From Salinirubrum litoreum (lineage in GTDB: Archaea; Halobacteriota; Halobacteria; Halobacteriales; Haloferacaceae), in contig NZ_JAJCVJ010000002.1 of the NCBI RefSeq assembly GCF_020567425.1, forward strand, positions 1,157,068 to 1,221,067: a stretch of 64,000 bases of DNA. Reading direction: 5' to 3'. The position numbers and the translations under genes were made by a program. Of this stretch, positions 36,016 to 45,184 are shown piece by piece (positions within the stretch are counted from its first letter, which is position 1; every line of letters begins with the position of its first letter). The notes beneath the pieces were generated by a model. The model saw nothing but the letters and a program-made list of their open reading frames with translations. It had not been told where the DNA came from and ran no database searches.

Positions 36016-37522
36016 CCTCCCCGCACTCCTCGTCGCGGCCCCGCTCGTGGGCTCCGTCGTGGTGATGCTCGCCGGCCTCGTTCGCTCTGAGAGCGGCTGG
36101 CCCGTCGCGGCCGTGGCGAGCCTCGTCCAGACAGGCATCGCCGCCGCGCTCGCCGTCCGTGCGTTCGGTCCCGACCCGGTACGCTACGTCGTCGGCGGGT
36201 TCGACGCGCCGTTCGGCATCGAACTCGTCGTCGACGGGGTGTCCGCGACGATGGCCGTGCTGGTGGCCGTCGTCGCGCTCGGCGTCCTCGGGTACGCTCG
36301 CGCCGCGGGGCCGCGGTCGAACGCCTTCTACGCGACGTACCTCCTGCTCGTCGCCGGCCTGTCCGGGATGAGCGTCACCGGGGACGTGTTCAACATGTAC
36401 GTCTTCTTAGAGATCACGGGACTGGCCGCGTACGCGCTGGTCGCCAGCGGCGAGGGCGGCCGGTCCGCCCGCGCCGCGCTCAAGTACCTCCTCGTCGGCA
36501 CCATCGGTGCCTCGCTGTTCCTCCTGGGCATCGGCTTCGCGTACGTCGCGACGGGGACGCTCAACATGGCCGACCTCTCGACACAGCTCGCGGCAGTCGG
36601 CTACGCGTCGCCACTGGTCCAGGCGTCGTTCGGCCTCCTCGTCGTCGGCCTGTTCGTCAAGATCGCCGTCTTCCCGGTCCACACGTGGCAGCCGGCCGCC
36701 TACGCCGGTGCGCCCGACTCGGTGAGCGCGCTCATCTCCGCGCTCGTCTCGACGATCGCGGCCTACGCGCTGATTCGGCTCGTCTTCACGGTGTTCACCG
36801 TCGACTTCCTCCTCACGAACGCCTTCGCACAGACCGTGCTGATCGCCGGCGCGATCGTGAGCATCGTCGTCGGCAGCGTGCTCGCGGTCGCCCAGCAGGA
36901 GGTCAAGCGGATGCTCGCCTACTCGTCGGTCTCGCAGTTCGGCCTGGTCGTCGGTGCCATCGCGGTCGCCAACGGGACGGCGCTGACGGGGGCGGTCATC
37001 CACCTCGTCGGCCACGCCATCATGAAGGGCGGGCTGTTCCTCACGAGCGGCCTCGTCGCCAGCGCGACCGGTGCCCGGACGGTCGACGACTACCGCGGCC
37101 TCGCCGAGCGCTTCTCGGCGGGAGCGGCGGTGTTCGGCGTGCTCGCGCTCGCCATGGTCGGCGTCCCGCCGGCGATCGGGTTCGTCGGCAAGTGGTACAT
37201 CGCGCTCGGGGCCGTCGAGGCCGGGTCGTGGCCGCTCGCCGTCGTCATCCTCGGGAGTACGCTGCTGACGCTGGCGTACTTCGCTCGCATCATCGAACGG
37301 ATGTTCTTCCGTGAACCGGCCACGGACACCACGACCGACACGCCGCTCGTCACCGACGGCGAAGGCTCCGAGGCCGGAGGCTCCGACGCCGACCCGTCGG
37401 TCGTCTCTGTCGGGATGCAGACGACGGTCCTGCTGGCGGCCGTGCTCGCGATCGTCCTCGGCGTCGCCGCCTTCGAGTACGGACAGCTCCTCGAACCAAC
37501 AATCGAACGTCTCCTCGCATGA
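36008..37522 (+). CDS. mrpD: Mrp antiporter subunit D, first NuoN/L-type subunit
   Basis: A 504-residue, roughly 14-helix proton-conducting subunit. It has family blocks MYVFLEITGLAAYALVA (a helix-5-type glutamate), FPVHTWQPAAYAGAPDSVSALISAL (a lysine/histidine helix and loop) and VKRMLAYSSVSQFGLVVGA. It overlaps mrpC and the following gene. Equivalent to MrpD or NuoN; it carries the ion pathway with its two sister subunits. Confidence 0.93.
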   Translation: MTDLPALLVAAPLVGSVVVMLAGLVRSESGWPVAAVASLVQTGIAAALAVRAFGPDPVRYVVGGFDAPFGIELVVDGVSATMAVLVAVVALGVLGYARAAGPRSNAFYATYLLLVAGLSGMSVTGDVFNMYVFLEITGLAAYALVASGEGGRSARAALKYLLVGTIGASLFLLGIGFAYVATGTLNMADLSTQLAAVGYASPLVQASFGLLVVGLFVKIAVFPVHTWQPAAYAGAPDSVSALISALVSTIAAYALIRLVFTVFTVDFLLTNAFAQTVLIAGAIVSIVVGSVLAVAQQEVKRMLAYSSVSQFGLVVGAIAVANGTALTGAVIHLVGHAIMKGGLFLTSGLVASATGARTVDDYRGLAERFSAGAAVFGVLALAMVGVPPAIGFVGKWYIALGAVEAGSWPLAVVILGSTLLTLAYFARIIERMFFREPATDTTTDTPLVTDGEGSEAGGSDADPSVVSVGMQTTVLLAAVLAIVLGVAAFEYGQLLEPTIERLLA

Positions 37523-39288
37523 CCGAAGTAGACTCACTCAGACCGCTCGTCGCAGTGCTCGTCTCGGCTGCCGCCATCGTCCCGATTCTCCTGTCGGGGA
37601 GTCGACCGAACCTCCGCGAGGGGTGGACCCTCCTCGCGGCCGTGACGGGACTCGGGATCGTCGCCAGCATGGTCCCGGGCGTCCTCGCGGGGACGGTCTA
37701 CGTGACCGACCTCGGCACGTTCGTCCCGGGCGTGGCGTTCACGCTCACCGCCGACCCGCTCGGTATCCTCTTTGCGCTGCTGGCGAGTCTGCTGTGGGTC
37801 GTGGCCAGTTTCTACAGCATCGGCTACATGCGCGGGCTGGACGAACACGACCAGACCCGCTACTTCGCGGCGTTCGCGGGCAGTATCTCCGCGGCGGTCG
37901 GGGTCGCCTTCGCCGCCAACCTGCTCGTCCTGTTCGTCTTCTACGAACTGCTGACGGTGGCGACCTACCCGCTCGTCGCTCACGACGAGACCGACGAGGC
38001 GCGGGCGGCCGGGCGGAAGTACCTCGCGTACACCTTCGGCGGTGGCGTCGCGGTGTTCGCCGGTGCGATTCTGGTGTTCTGGGCGACGGGGACGACGGCG
38101 TTCACGGCCGGCGGCATCGCCGCGCTGGCCGGGAGCGACCCCGTCGTCGCCCGCGCCGCCTTCGGCCTGCTGGTCGCCGGCTTCGGCGTCAAGGCCGCGC
38201 TCATGCCGCTGCACTCGTGGCTCCCCGACGCGATGGTCGCGCCGACGCCCGTCTCGGGGCTGCTCCACGCGGTCGCGGTCGTCAAGTCGGGCGTGTTCGG
38301 CATCGCCCGCGTCGTGCTCGACGTGTACGGGCCCGACCTGACCGGCGCGCTCGGCGTCGGCGTCGCGCTGGCGGCCGTCGCGGCGTTCACGCTGGTCGTC
38401 GCGAGTGTCATCGCGCTCCGGCAGGACAACCTCAAGCGACGCCTCGCGTTCTCGACGGTGAGCCAACTGTCGTACATCGTCCTCGGACTGGCCGTGCTCC
38501 ACCCGGTGTCGCTCGTCGGCGGCCTCCTGCACATCCCGGCACACGCGTTCATGAAGCTCACCCTGTTCTTCTGTGCCGGGGCGCTCCACGTCGAGACCCA
38601 CACCGACGACATCTCGAACATGGCGGGCATCGGCAAGCGGATGCCCCTGACGATGTCGGCGTTCGGCGTGGCGGCGCTGGGGATGGCCGGCATCCCACTC
38701 GTCGCCGGGTTCGTCAGCAAGTACTTCCTGCTCATCGGCACCATCTCGGCCGGGCAGGTCGTGTTCACGGTCGCGCTGCTCGTCTCGGGCGTCCTCAACA
38801 TCGCGTACTTCTGGCCGGTCGTCTACACCGCGTTCTTCGAGTCGCCGGGGGAGGCCGACGAGAAACCCGTCGTCGAGCACCCCCTCGGCGGCTGGTTCGG
38901 GACCCACGACGCCGCGACCGACGGCGGGCGAGAGACCGGCGACGCGCCGGCCGACACCGGTGCCGAGTCGGCCGACGCCCGGAGTGACACCGACAGCGGT
39001 GCCGGCGCGGTGGAACGCGACGACCACGGCTACGCGGAGAGCCACGAGGGGCAGGGCCCCATCGACGACCAGGAGGCCGCCGCCCAGATCCACCCCGAAC
39101 ACGGCCACGACGCCTCCCCGGCGTGGGAACACCGTCGCTGGACCGGTGAGGAGTCGACGTGGTTCATGCTGGGGCCGATCCTGTTCGCGATGGCGGGCTC
39201 GCTCGTGCTCGGTGTCGTCCCCGACACCGCCGTCTTCCTGCGAATCGTGCGTCTCGTCGTCGAGAACGTGACGGGGGTGGTCGTCTGA
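37519..39288 (+). CDS. Mrp antiporter subunit D-like, second antiporter-type subunit
   Basis: A 589-residue NuoL/M/N-type membrane protein with about 14 helices, the central FYELLTVATYPLVAHDETDEAR and PLHSWLPDAMVAPTPVSGLLHAVAVVKSG, and NLKRRLAFSTVSQLSYI. An Asp/Glu/His-rich extramembrane stretch (about residues 445-560) precedes the last helix and is unusual for the family. It was probably produced by gene duplication within the operon. Confidence 0.92.
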   Translation: MTEVDSLRPLVAVLVSAAAIVPILLSGSRPNLREGWTLLAAVTGLGIVASMVPGVLAGTVYVTDLGTFVPGVAFTLTADPLGILFALLASLLWVVASFYSIGYMRGLDEHDQTRYFAAFAGSISAAVGVAFAANLLVLFVFYELLTVATYPLVAHDETDEARAAGRKYLAYTFGGGVAVFAGAILVFWATGTTAFTAGGIAALAGSDPVVARAAFGLLVAGFGVKAALMPLHSWLPDAMVAPTPVSGLLHAVAVVKSGVFGIARVVLDVYGPDLTGALGVGVALAAVAAFTLVVASVIALRQDNLKRRLAFSTVSQLSYIVLGLAVLHPVSLVGGLLHIPAHAFMKLTLFFCAGALHVETHTDDISNMAGIGKRMPLTMSAFGVAALGMAGIPLVAGFVSKYFLLIGTISAGQVVFTVALLVSGVLNIAYFWPVVYTAFFESPGEADEKPVVEHPLGGWFGTHDAATDGGRETGDAPADTGAESADARSDTDSGAGAVERDDHGYAESHEGQGPIDDQEAAAQIHPEHGHDASPAWEHRRWTGEESTWFMLGPILFAMAGSLVLGVVPDTAVFLRIVRLVVENVTGVVV

Positions 39289-41048
39289 TGGTCGACCCAC
39301 TCGTCCCACCGTTCGTGCCGGTCCTGCTCGCGGCCGTGCTCCTCCCGTTCCTCGGGCGGCGCGCGGGCCACGTGCTGGGTATCCTCGCCACGGCCGTCGT
39401 CGTCCCGTACGTCTGGCTCTCGCCGAGCGGCCAGCATCTCGGCGTCAAACTGTTCGGCTTCGACGCCGTGCTCTACAACGTCGACCCGTTCTCGACGCTG
39501 ATGGGGCTGATCTTCGGGTTCATCGGCGCGGTCGCCGTGCTCTACTCGTGGTACTCCGAGGCGTCGACGCTCCAGACCGCCTTCGCCCTCTCGTACGTCG
39601 GGACCAGCCTCGGGGCCGTCTTCGGCGGCGACTGGCTGTCGCTCATCTTCTTCTGGGAGCTGATGGCCGTCACCAGTTCGCTACTCGTCTGGCACTACGG
39701 CGGGCGGGCGGTCCGGGCGGGCTTCCGGTACGCGCTGCTCCACGGTATCGGTGGGACGCTCCTGCTGGGGGCCGTCGTCTGGCACTACGTCGAGGTCGGC
39801 TCCTTCCTGTTCTCTGCTGCCCCCGGCGGGATGGCCGGCGCGGTCGCGCCCGTCCTCGCCGCGGTCGGTATCGGCGTCAACGTCGGCTTCATCGGTCTCC
39901 ACGCCTGGCTCCCGGACACGTACCCGCGCCCGCACGTCGCCGCGAGCGTCTTCCTGTGTGTGTTCACGACGAAGACCGGCGTCTACGGGATGTACCGGGC
40001 GTTCCCCGAGGGCAACGTCGCCATCGCGTACATGGGCGGCCTGATGGCCGTCTTCGGCGCGACCTACGCGCTGTTCCAGAACGACATGCGTCGGCTGCTG
40101 TCGTACCACATCCAGTCACAGGTCGGCTACATGGTCGCCGGCGTCGGCATCGGCACGGCACTCGGGCAGGCCGGGGCGATGGCCCACGTGTTCAACCACA
40201 TCCTCTACAAGGCACTGCTGTTCATGACCGCCGGCGTCATCGTCTACCGGACCGGGAAAGAGAGCCTGAAGAAACTCGGCGGTCTCGGCCGCGAGATGCC
40301 CGTGACGGCGGGCGCGTTCACCGTCGCCGCACTCTCCATCGCCGGCTTCCCGCTGTTCAACGGCTTCGTCAGCAAGGGTATCGTCATCTCGGCGAGTCAC
40401 TACGACTTCCCGGCGGGGCCCGCCGCAGTCGGTGACTTCCACACCCTCGAACTGCTGTTGCTCCTCGGCGGTGTCGGCACCTTCCTCTCGTTCATCAAGT
40501 TCGGCTACTACGCGTTCCTCCACGGCGAGTACGACGGCAGTGTTTCTGACGCCAACCGCGGGCAGATGGTCGCGATGGTGTCGGTCGCCGCGCTGTGTGT
40601 CTTCTACGGCATCTTCGACGGCGCGCTGTTCGGCATCCTGCCGTTCGACGTGACCGACGGGAGCGTCGTCTCGGAGGTGTACGTGACGTACACGGTCGAC
40701 CACATCGTCGAAGGCGTCGTGCTGGCCGCGATCGGACTCGTCGGCTTCGTCCTCATCAAGTCGCCGCTGGCGTCGGCCGGGCGGCTCCCGGACGTCGACA
40801 GACTGTACAACCCGGCCGCACTGTACGGGACGCGTGCGGTCGTCGTCGGCGTCACGGAGCTGTACGCCCTCGTCGACCGCACGACCGTGGCGACCACGGC
40901 ACTCGCCGGCGACGTCGTCCGGAACCCGCGGGCGACACTGGAGCGGGTCACGGGTCGGGACCGTGTCAGCCTCCGGGCCGACATGGGGACGAGCGTCGCG
41001 CTCGTCACGCTCGTCATTCTGGGCGTGCTGGCACTGCTGTTCGTCTGA
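39288..41048 (+). CDS. Mrp antiporter subunit A/D-like, third antiporter-type subunit
   Basis: A 586-residue NuoL-type subunit with about 15 helices. It has FFWELMAVTSSLLVW, FIGLHAWLPDTYPRPHVAASVFL and NDMRRLLSYHIQSQVGYMVAG. It corresponds functionally to the NuoL-like part of bacterial MrpA, whose MbhD part is the separate gene at 34659. ATG 39288 overlaps the previous stop (TGATG). Last gene of the operon; the stop at 41048 is 4 bases from the convergent MutS-like gene. Confidence 0.92.
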   Translation: MVDPLVPPFVPVLLAAVLLPFLGRRAGHVLGILATAVVVPYVWLSPSGQHLGVKLFGFDAVLYNVDPFSTLMGLIFGFIGAVAVLYSWYSEASTLQTAFALSYVGTSLGAVFGGDWLSLIFFWELMAVTSSLLVWHYGGRAVRAGFRYALLHGIGGTLLLGAVVWHYVEVGSFLFSAAPGGMAGAVAPVLAAVGIGVNVGFIGLHAWLPDTYPRPHVAASVFLCVFTTKTGVYGMYRAFPEGNVAIAYMGGLMAVFGATYALFQNDMRRLLSYHIQSQVGYMVAGVGIGTALGQAGAMAHVFNHILYKALLFMTAGVIVYRTGKESLKKLGGLGREMPVTAGAFTVAALSIAGFPLFNGFVSKGIVISASHYDFPAGPAAVGDFHTLELLLLLGGVGTFLSFIKFGYYAFLHGEYDGSVSDANRGQMVAMVSVAALCVFYGIFDGALFGILPFDVTDGSVVSEVYVTYTVDHIVEGVVLAAIGLVGFVLIKSPLASAGRLPDVDRLYNPAALYGTRAVVVGVTELYALVDRTTVATTALAGDVVRNPRATLERVTGRDRVSLRADMGTSVALVTLVILGVLALLFV

Positions 41049-41052
41049 CGAC

Positions 41053-43056
41053 TCAGAACTTCTCCAGGAGCCGTCCGTAGAAGTCGGCGTCACCCTCGCC
41101 GGCCAGTTTCTCCACGATCAACTCCGGCGTCGACCGCGAGAGGTGGTTCTTCACCGGCGACCGGTTCACCCGCAGTTCGCCGTCGACCAGGCCCTTCGCC
41201 TCGATGCCGTCGACGGCCACGTCGAAGTCCGCCGACTCCCGTATCTCGCCGGCGAGGTGAGAGACGAACACCGCCGTCGCGCCCTGTCTGTCGAGTGCCT
41301 CCAGAATCCCGGCGATGATCTTCGCCGAGGCTCCCGGCTCGGTGATCGACTCCAACTCGTCGACCAACACCAGTCGCCCGGCCGCGCCGTCCGTCAGGGC
41401 GGCGAAGTCCCGGAGCGTGCTCTCGAAGGCCCCCGCGTCCAGCGTCCCCTGGCTCTTGGCGTAGTAGTGTAGCTCCGAGACGCGGCTCAGTTCGACGGAC
41501 TCTGCGGGGACCGGCAGTCCGGCGTGTGCGAGGACGGTCACGAGCGCCACCAGATCGAGCGTCGAGGTCTTCCCCCCGGAGTTGACCCCCGACAGGAGCG
41601 TGACCCCCTCGACCGCGTAGTCCACTGGTTCGACGTCCTCGAAGTCGACGTCCAGCAGTGGCGACCGCCCGCCCTCGATGTGGAAGCCGCCCGTCGCGTT
41701 TGTTTCGTCCGTCTCGTCGCCGGGTTCTGCGAACGTCGGCAGCGTGCAGTCGAAGTCGTCGGCGAAGCGCGCGACGGCCAGTTCCACGTCCAGTTCCAGC
41801 GCGTCCCGGACCAGCGTCTCGACCGGCTCCCGGAGGTCGGAGAGCGTCTCGGCGGCCTCGGCTTTCAGTCGCCCGGCGCGCTGGTCGCGGGCGGCCTGTA
41901 GCTCCGTCCGGAGCCGCGAGACGGCCTCGTCGTTGCGCTCCATCGGGAAGGTCGGCTCCCCGCCGAACACGCGCTCTGCGAGGTCGGTCTCGCCCTCCCG
42001 GAGACGGAGGCTGTCGCACAACTGCTGGCGCGCCACGCGCATCGCCTCGTCGAAGTCGTCCGACAGCTCTCGACCGAGCAGCGAGTCCACGCGGGCACCC
42101 TGCTCCACGAGAGAGAGGAAGTCGGTCCCCTCGATGGTCACGTCGCGTTCCCGGAGCGCGTCCCGCAGGTGGTCGTTCGCGGCCGACTCGGCGGTCGAGA
42201 CGGCGGTGTCGAGGTCGTCGACCGCGTCGGTCAGTCGATCCAGTTCCGCGTCGCCGACGAGTTCACCGTCATCGTCCACACGGGCGAGTCCCTCGCGCAG
42301 ACGCTCGGGGTCACAGGGTGACTCCATCCCGCTCGCGTCGTGGACCGCCAGTGCGGCCTCGATGCGCTCGCGGTTCCGGGCGAAGAAGGCCAGCACGCGC
42401 TCGGGGACGATCTCGTCGGGCGTCTCGAAGGCGTCGGGGCGCACCTGCACGTCGCCCTCCACGTCGATGCCGGCGAACGACTCGTCGAGGACGACCACGG
42501 TCGCGTACGACCGGGCGAGTTCGGCCACGTCGCGGGCGTCTTCGACGATCTCGGCCGACAGCTCCGGAATCCGATCGCGCGCCTCGGCGTAGCGTTCGGC
42601 GTCGGTCGTCGCCAGACAGCGCTCCCGGACGCGGAAGTCGGGAGCCGGTTCGAGGGGTTCGACGCCGGAGAGGGCGTCGAGCACCGCGGGGTTCGGGTCA
42701 CGGCCCATCGCCTCGCGGGAGAACGCGCGAGCCTCCTCGATCCTGCTCGCCGCGGAACTCGGGAAGAACGTCTCCAGTCGCTTCTCGGCGTAGTCGGTGA
42801 CGGTCCGGGCCTGCAGGAGACCGAGCGCGTCGCGGTAGATCTCGCGGGCGCGGTCGGTGGCGAGGAAGCGCGCGTCGTCGCCGTGTTCCCGGCGGATCGC
42901 GCCGCGTGCGACGACCGCCGCGCGGCCCTCGCTGATCCCCGGCGCGCGGGCGAGTTCGACCACGTCGCCGCGCCGGAGTGCGTCCTCGGGGCCGTCCAGT
43001 GCGGCGAGCGCTTCGGCCGTCTTCTCGCCGACGCCCGGCACGTCCGTCAGTTCCAT
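41053..43056 (-). CDS. MutS-like ATPase with N-terminal helix-hairpin-helix motifs
   Basis: A 667-residue protein related to MutS2/MutS5-type ATPases. The N-terminus holds helix-hairpin-helix motifs (LTDVPGVGEKTAEALAAL and ARAPGISEGRAAVVARG), the middle is helical, and the C-terminal ATPase domain has Walker A LLSGVNSGGKTSTLDL and Walker B RLVLVDELESI. It lacks the MutS mismatch-recognition domain (no N-terminal Phe-X-Glu domain), so it is not a post-replicative MutS; a role in recombination or branched-DNA handling is likelier. There is no Smr nuclease domain as in bacterial MutS2. Confidence 0.85.
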   Translation of the reverse strand: MELTDVPGVGEKTAEALAALDGPEDALRRGDVVELARAPGISEGRAAVVARGAIRREHGDDARFLATDRAREIYRDALGLLQARTVTDYAEKRLETFFPSSAASRIEEARAFSREAMGRDPNPAVLDALSGVEPLEPAPDFRVRERCLATTDAERYAEARDRIPELSAEIVEDARDVAELARSYATVVVLDESFAGIDVEGDVQVRPDAFETPDEIVPERVLAFFARNRERIEAALAVHDASGMESPCDPERLREGLARVDDDGELVGDAELDRLTDAVDDLDTAVSTAESAANDHLRDALRERDVTIEGTDFLSLVEQGARVDSLLGRELSDDFDEAMRVARQQLCDSLRLREGETDLAERVFGGEPTFPMERNDEAVSRLRTELQAARDQRAGRLKAEAAETLSDLREPVETLVRDALELDVELAVARFADDFDCTLPTFAEPGDETDETNATGGFHIEGGRSPLLDVDFEDVEPVDYAVEGVTLLSGVNSGGKTSTLDLVALVTVLAHAGLPVPAESVELSRVSELHYYAKSQGTLDAGAFESTLRDFAALTDGAAGRLVLVDELESITEPGASAKIIAGILEALDRQGATAVFVSHLAGEIRESADFDVAVDGIEAKGLVDGELRVNRSPVKNHLSRSTPELIVEKLAGEGDADFYGRLLEKF

Positions 43057-43187
43057 TCGGTCTGTGTTCCGGCGGGCCGGGGCAAAAACCTTCCCGGCGT
43101 GGGGCCGGGTGTCGGGAGTTCCCCTCGTTCACCCGGTGGGTCTGCCGAAGCCAACGTGCTTTTGCCCGGCGACGGCGAAACGCGGCC

Positions 43188-44057
43188 ATGTCTCTCGACG
43201 CGAAACTGGACGCGCTCCGGGCGGACCTGGCCGACCGGGACGGCGTCCTGATCGCCTTCTCCGGCGGCGTCGACTCCTCGGTCGTCGCCACGCTGGCCCA
43301 CGAGGTACTCGGCGACGACGCGGTGGCCTGCACCGCCAAGAGCGAGACGCTCCCGGCCGCCGAACTGGACGACGCCCGCCGCGTCGCCGAGGAGATCGGC
43401 ATCCGGCACGAGATCGTCTCCTTCTCCGAGTTGGACAACCCGGACTTCGCCGTCAACGACGACGACCGGTGTTACCACTGCCGGACGATGCGCCTCGGCA
43501 AGATGTACGAGACGGCCCGCGACCTGGGCATCGAGACGGTCTGTGACGGGACGAACGCCTCCGATCCCGGGGAGGGCCACCGCCCCGGTCTCCGGGCGGT
43601 CGAAGAGTTGGAGGTCGCCTCGCCGCTGCTCCGCCACGACGTCACGAAGGCCGAGGTCCGCGAAATCGCCGACAGATTCGATCTCTCGGTCGCCGACAAA
43701 CCCTCGATGGCGTGTCTCTCCTCGCGGATCCCGACCGGGATGGAGGTGACCGAGGAGAAACTCACTCGCGTCGAGAAGGCCGAGCGACTCCTCCGGACGT
43801 GGGGCTTCGAGCAGTTCCGGGTCCGGGACCACGACGGCCTGGCCCGGATCGAGGTCGGAGAAGACGAACTGGCCCGCGCGCTCGACACCGACTTCGTGCA
43901 GGCGGCCCGCGAGCACTTCGACGACCTGGGCTTCGACCACGTCACACTGGACCTCCACGGCTACCGCACCGGGAGCGTGAGTCCGGCAGACGAGGAGAGT
44001 GAGGACGACGAACCCCTCGTCGAGGACGTGTTCGCGCAGGACTACCCCGGGCAGTAA
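43188..44057 (+). CDS. larE: LarE-like ATP-dependent sacrificial sulfur transferase
   Basis: PP-loop protein of 289 residues. SGGVDSSVVA is the pyrophosphate loop; further blocks are DGTNASDPGEGHRPGLRAV and CLSSRIPTGMEVTEEKL. In LarE a conserved cysteine of this latter region donates sulfur to the nickel-pincer cofactor. Archaeal LarE homologues may use a cluster-bound sulfur instead. No larB, larC or lactate racemase gene is in the window, so the client is unknown. ATG 43188 fits the beginning of the domain. Confidence 0.88.
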   Translation: MSLDAKLDALRADLADRDGVLIAFSGGVDSSVVATLAHEVLGDDAVACTAKSETLPAAELDDARRVAEEIGIRHEIVSFSELDNPDFAVNDDDRCYHCRTMRLGKMYETARDLGIETVCDGTNASDPGEGHRPGLRAVEELEVASPLLRHDVTKAEVREIADRFDLSVADKPSMACLSSRIPTGMEVTEEKLTRVEKAERLLRTWGFEQFRVRDHDGLARIEVGEDELARALDTDFVQAAREHFDDLGFDHVTLDLHGYRTGSVSPADEESEDDEPLVEDVFAQDYPGQ

Positions 44058-44485
44058 GACGGCGAGTACCACGCGAGCCACGCGATTTTCGGCGGCACAC
44101 TCACCAGTCAGACGGGCGGGCGCGAGTTCATCTCGCGCCGACGGTTGCAGGTAGGCACGCACGCTGAACCCGACTGGTCCACCGGGTGTTGCACGATTGG
44201 TCACGCAATCGCCGGGTGGGACTGAAAGGGGCCGGCGTCTCGACCCCGCCCCGACGCACCAAGCAGAGCGAGAGCGAAGCTCTCGCCAGCAGTCGGGCGA
44301 CTCCCGTGTCGCCCGACAACACTGGACTGAGCGAGAGCGCGGAGCGAAGCGACGCGCTCTCGTGAAGGAAGCGCGCAGGAAGTCGCGGCGGGTCGAGACG
44401 CCGGGGGCTTTCACCTCTCGCTGTCCGCGACCGATTCGACCCAGTTCCCGCCGACCGACTCAACACCAGCTATCCCGTCACCGAC
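44058..44485. other. 428-bp intergenic region holding a structured element
   Basis: No protein gene is supported. About 190 bases of it (44223-44413) form the palindromic structure listed next. Bases 44058-44222 include gcgcgagttcatctcgcgcc (44117-44136), a further short palindrome. Confidence 0.7.
44223..44413. ncRNA. Putative structured RNA or palindromic element: closing stem with three hairpins
   Basis: Direct inspection gives a closing stem in which ccggcgtctcgaccc (44232-44246) is fully complementary to 44390-44404. The stem is extended by tgaaag/ctttca at the outer ends (44223-44228 and 44408-44413) across a 3x3 internal mismatch, and by gcc/ggc inside. Enclosed are three perfect hairpins: 44268-44286 (8 bp, loop gaa), 44292-44317 (10 bp, loop tcccgt) and 44332-44362 (10 bp, loop of 11). 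This multi-branch design suggests a stable RNA, though a DNA-level palindromic element is possible. The strand is undetermined because the fold is near-symmetric. Confidence 0.55.
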
Positions 44486-45076
44486 TTACAGTTCTTTCTC
44501 GAAGTGAACCAGTTCGTACGCGCCAGCCGAAGACCGATCCACCACACGATAGCCTTCACTCGGGTAGAACTCGACGGCCGCCGCCTGCCGACTCGCGGTC
44601 GTCGCCAGCACCAGCCCGAACCCCGCGTCCCGCGCTCGGTCTTCCAGCGCGTGCAGGATCACCCGGCCGTAGCCCCGGCACTGGTGTGTCGGGGCGACTC
44701 GCATCCGGTGGAGTTCGACCGCGCCGCCGACCGACCGCTCCTCTGCGCGGCCCGCCTCGGTCGGCACGAACCCGCCCATCGCGACCAGCCGACCGTCGAA
44801 CGTCTCGGGCGGTCGGCGGTCGGACGCCCCGGTCTCACCGGTCGGCGAATCTGCCGGGATCACGCCGACGAGGAACGCGCCGCCGGTGTCGAGATACGCC
44901 GCCTCGACCCGGCGCAGGTCGTCCGTGCCCGGCACGTCCGCCGGGTCGGTGCCGGCGTCCGACAGCGCCCACTCGTGGAGCGTCCAGACCGCCTCCGCGT
45001 CCCGCGCGTCGTACGCCCGGAGCGTGAGTTCCGGATGGCTGTCGGTGTCGGAGCCGCCGCGTCTGCTGTCGGTCAC
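44486..45076 (-). CDS. GNAT family N-acetyltransferase
   Basis: A 196-residue acetyl-CoA-dependent acyltransferase. It has the acetyl-CoA loop MRVAPTHQCRGYGRVIL (Q/RxxGxG/A type) and the C-terminal block TTASRQAAAVEFYPSEGYRV. The N-terminal strands begin ELTLRAYDARDAEAVW. The acceptor substrate is unknown. I chose GTG 45076 because the domain begins some 15 residues later; the frame is open further upstream without haloarchaeal protein character. It lies next to a possible structured RNA and divergent from the cytochrome-b-like gene. Confidence 0.85.
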   Translation of the reverse strand: MTDSRRGGSDTDSHPELTLRAYDARDAEAVWTLHEWALSDAGTDPADVPGTDDLRRVEAAYLDTGGAFLVGVIPADSPTGETGASDRRPPETFDGRLVAMGGFVPTEAGRAEERSVGGAVELHRMRVAPTHQCRGYGRVILHALEDRARDAGFGLVLATTASRQAAAVEFYPSEGYRVVDRSSAGAYELVHFEKEL

Positions 45077-45184
45077 GGTCCAGCAGAGGGTCGGCCGAGA
45101 CAAGAAGCTCCCGACGCTCTCTCTGTAATCGACTGCCAGACAGCCGAAACGCTCTTTCGGCCGACGTGCCGACAGTCGATCCGG

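Noticed and set aside
44160-44240. CRISPR array
   Set aside because: Only one repeat-like end is present, with no regular spacing or second copy; kept only as a finding.
43047-44414. Minus-strand gene opposite larE
   Set aside because: Antisense shadow of larE with no recognisable domain.
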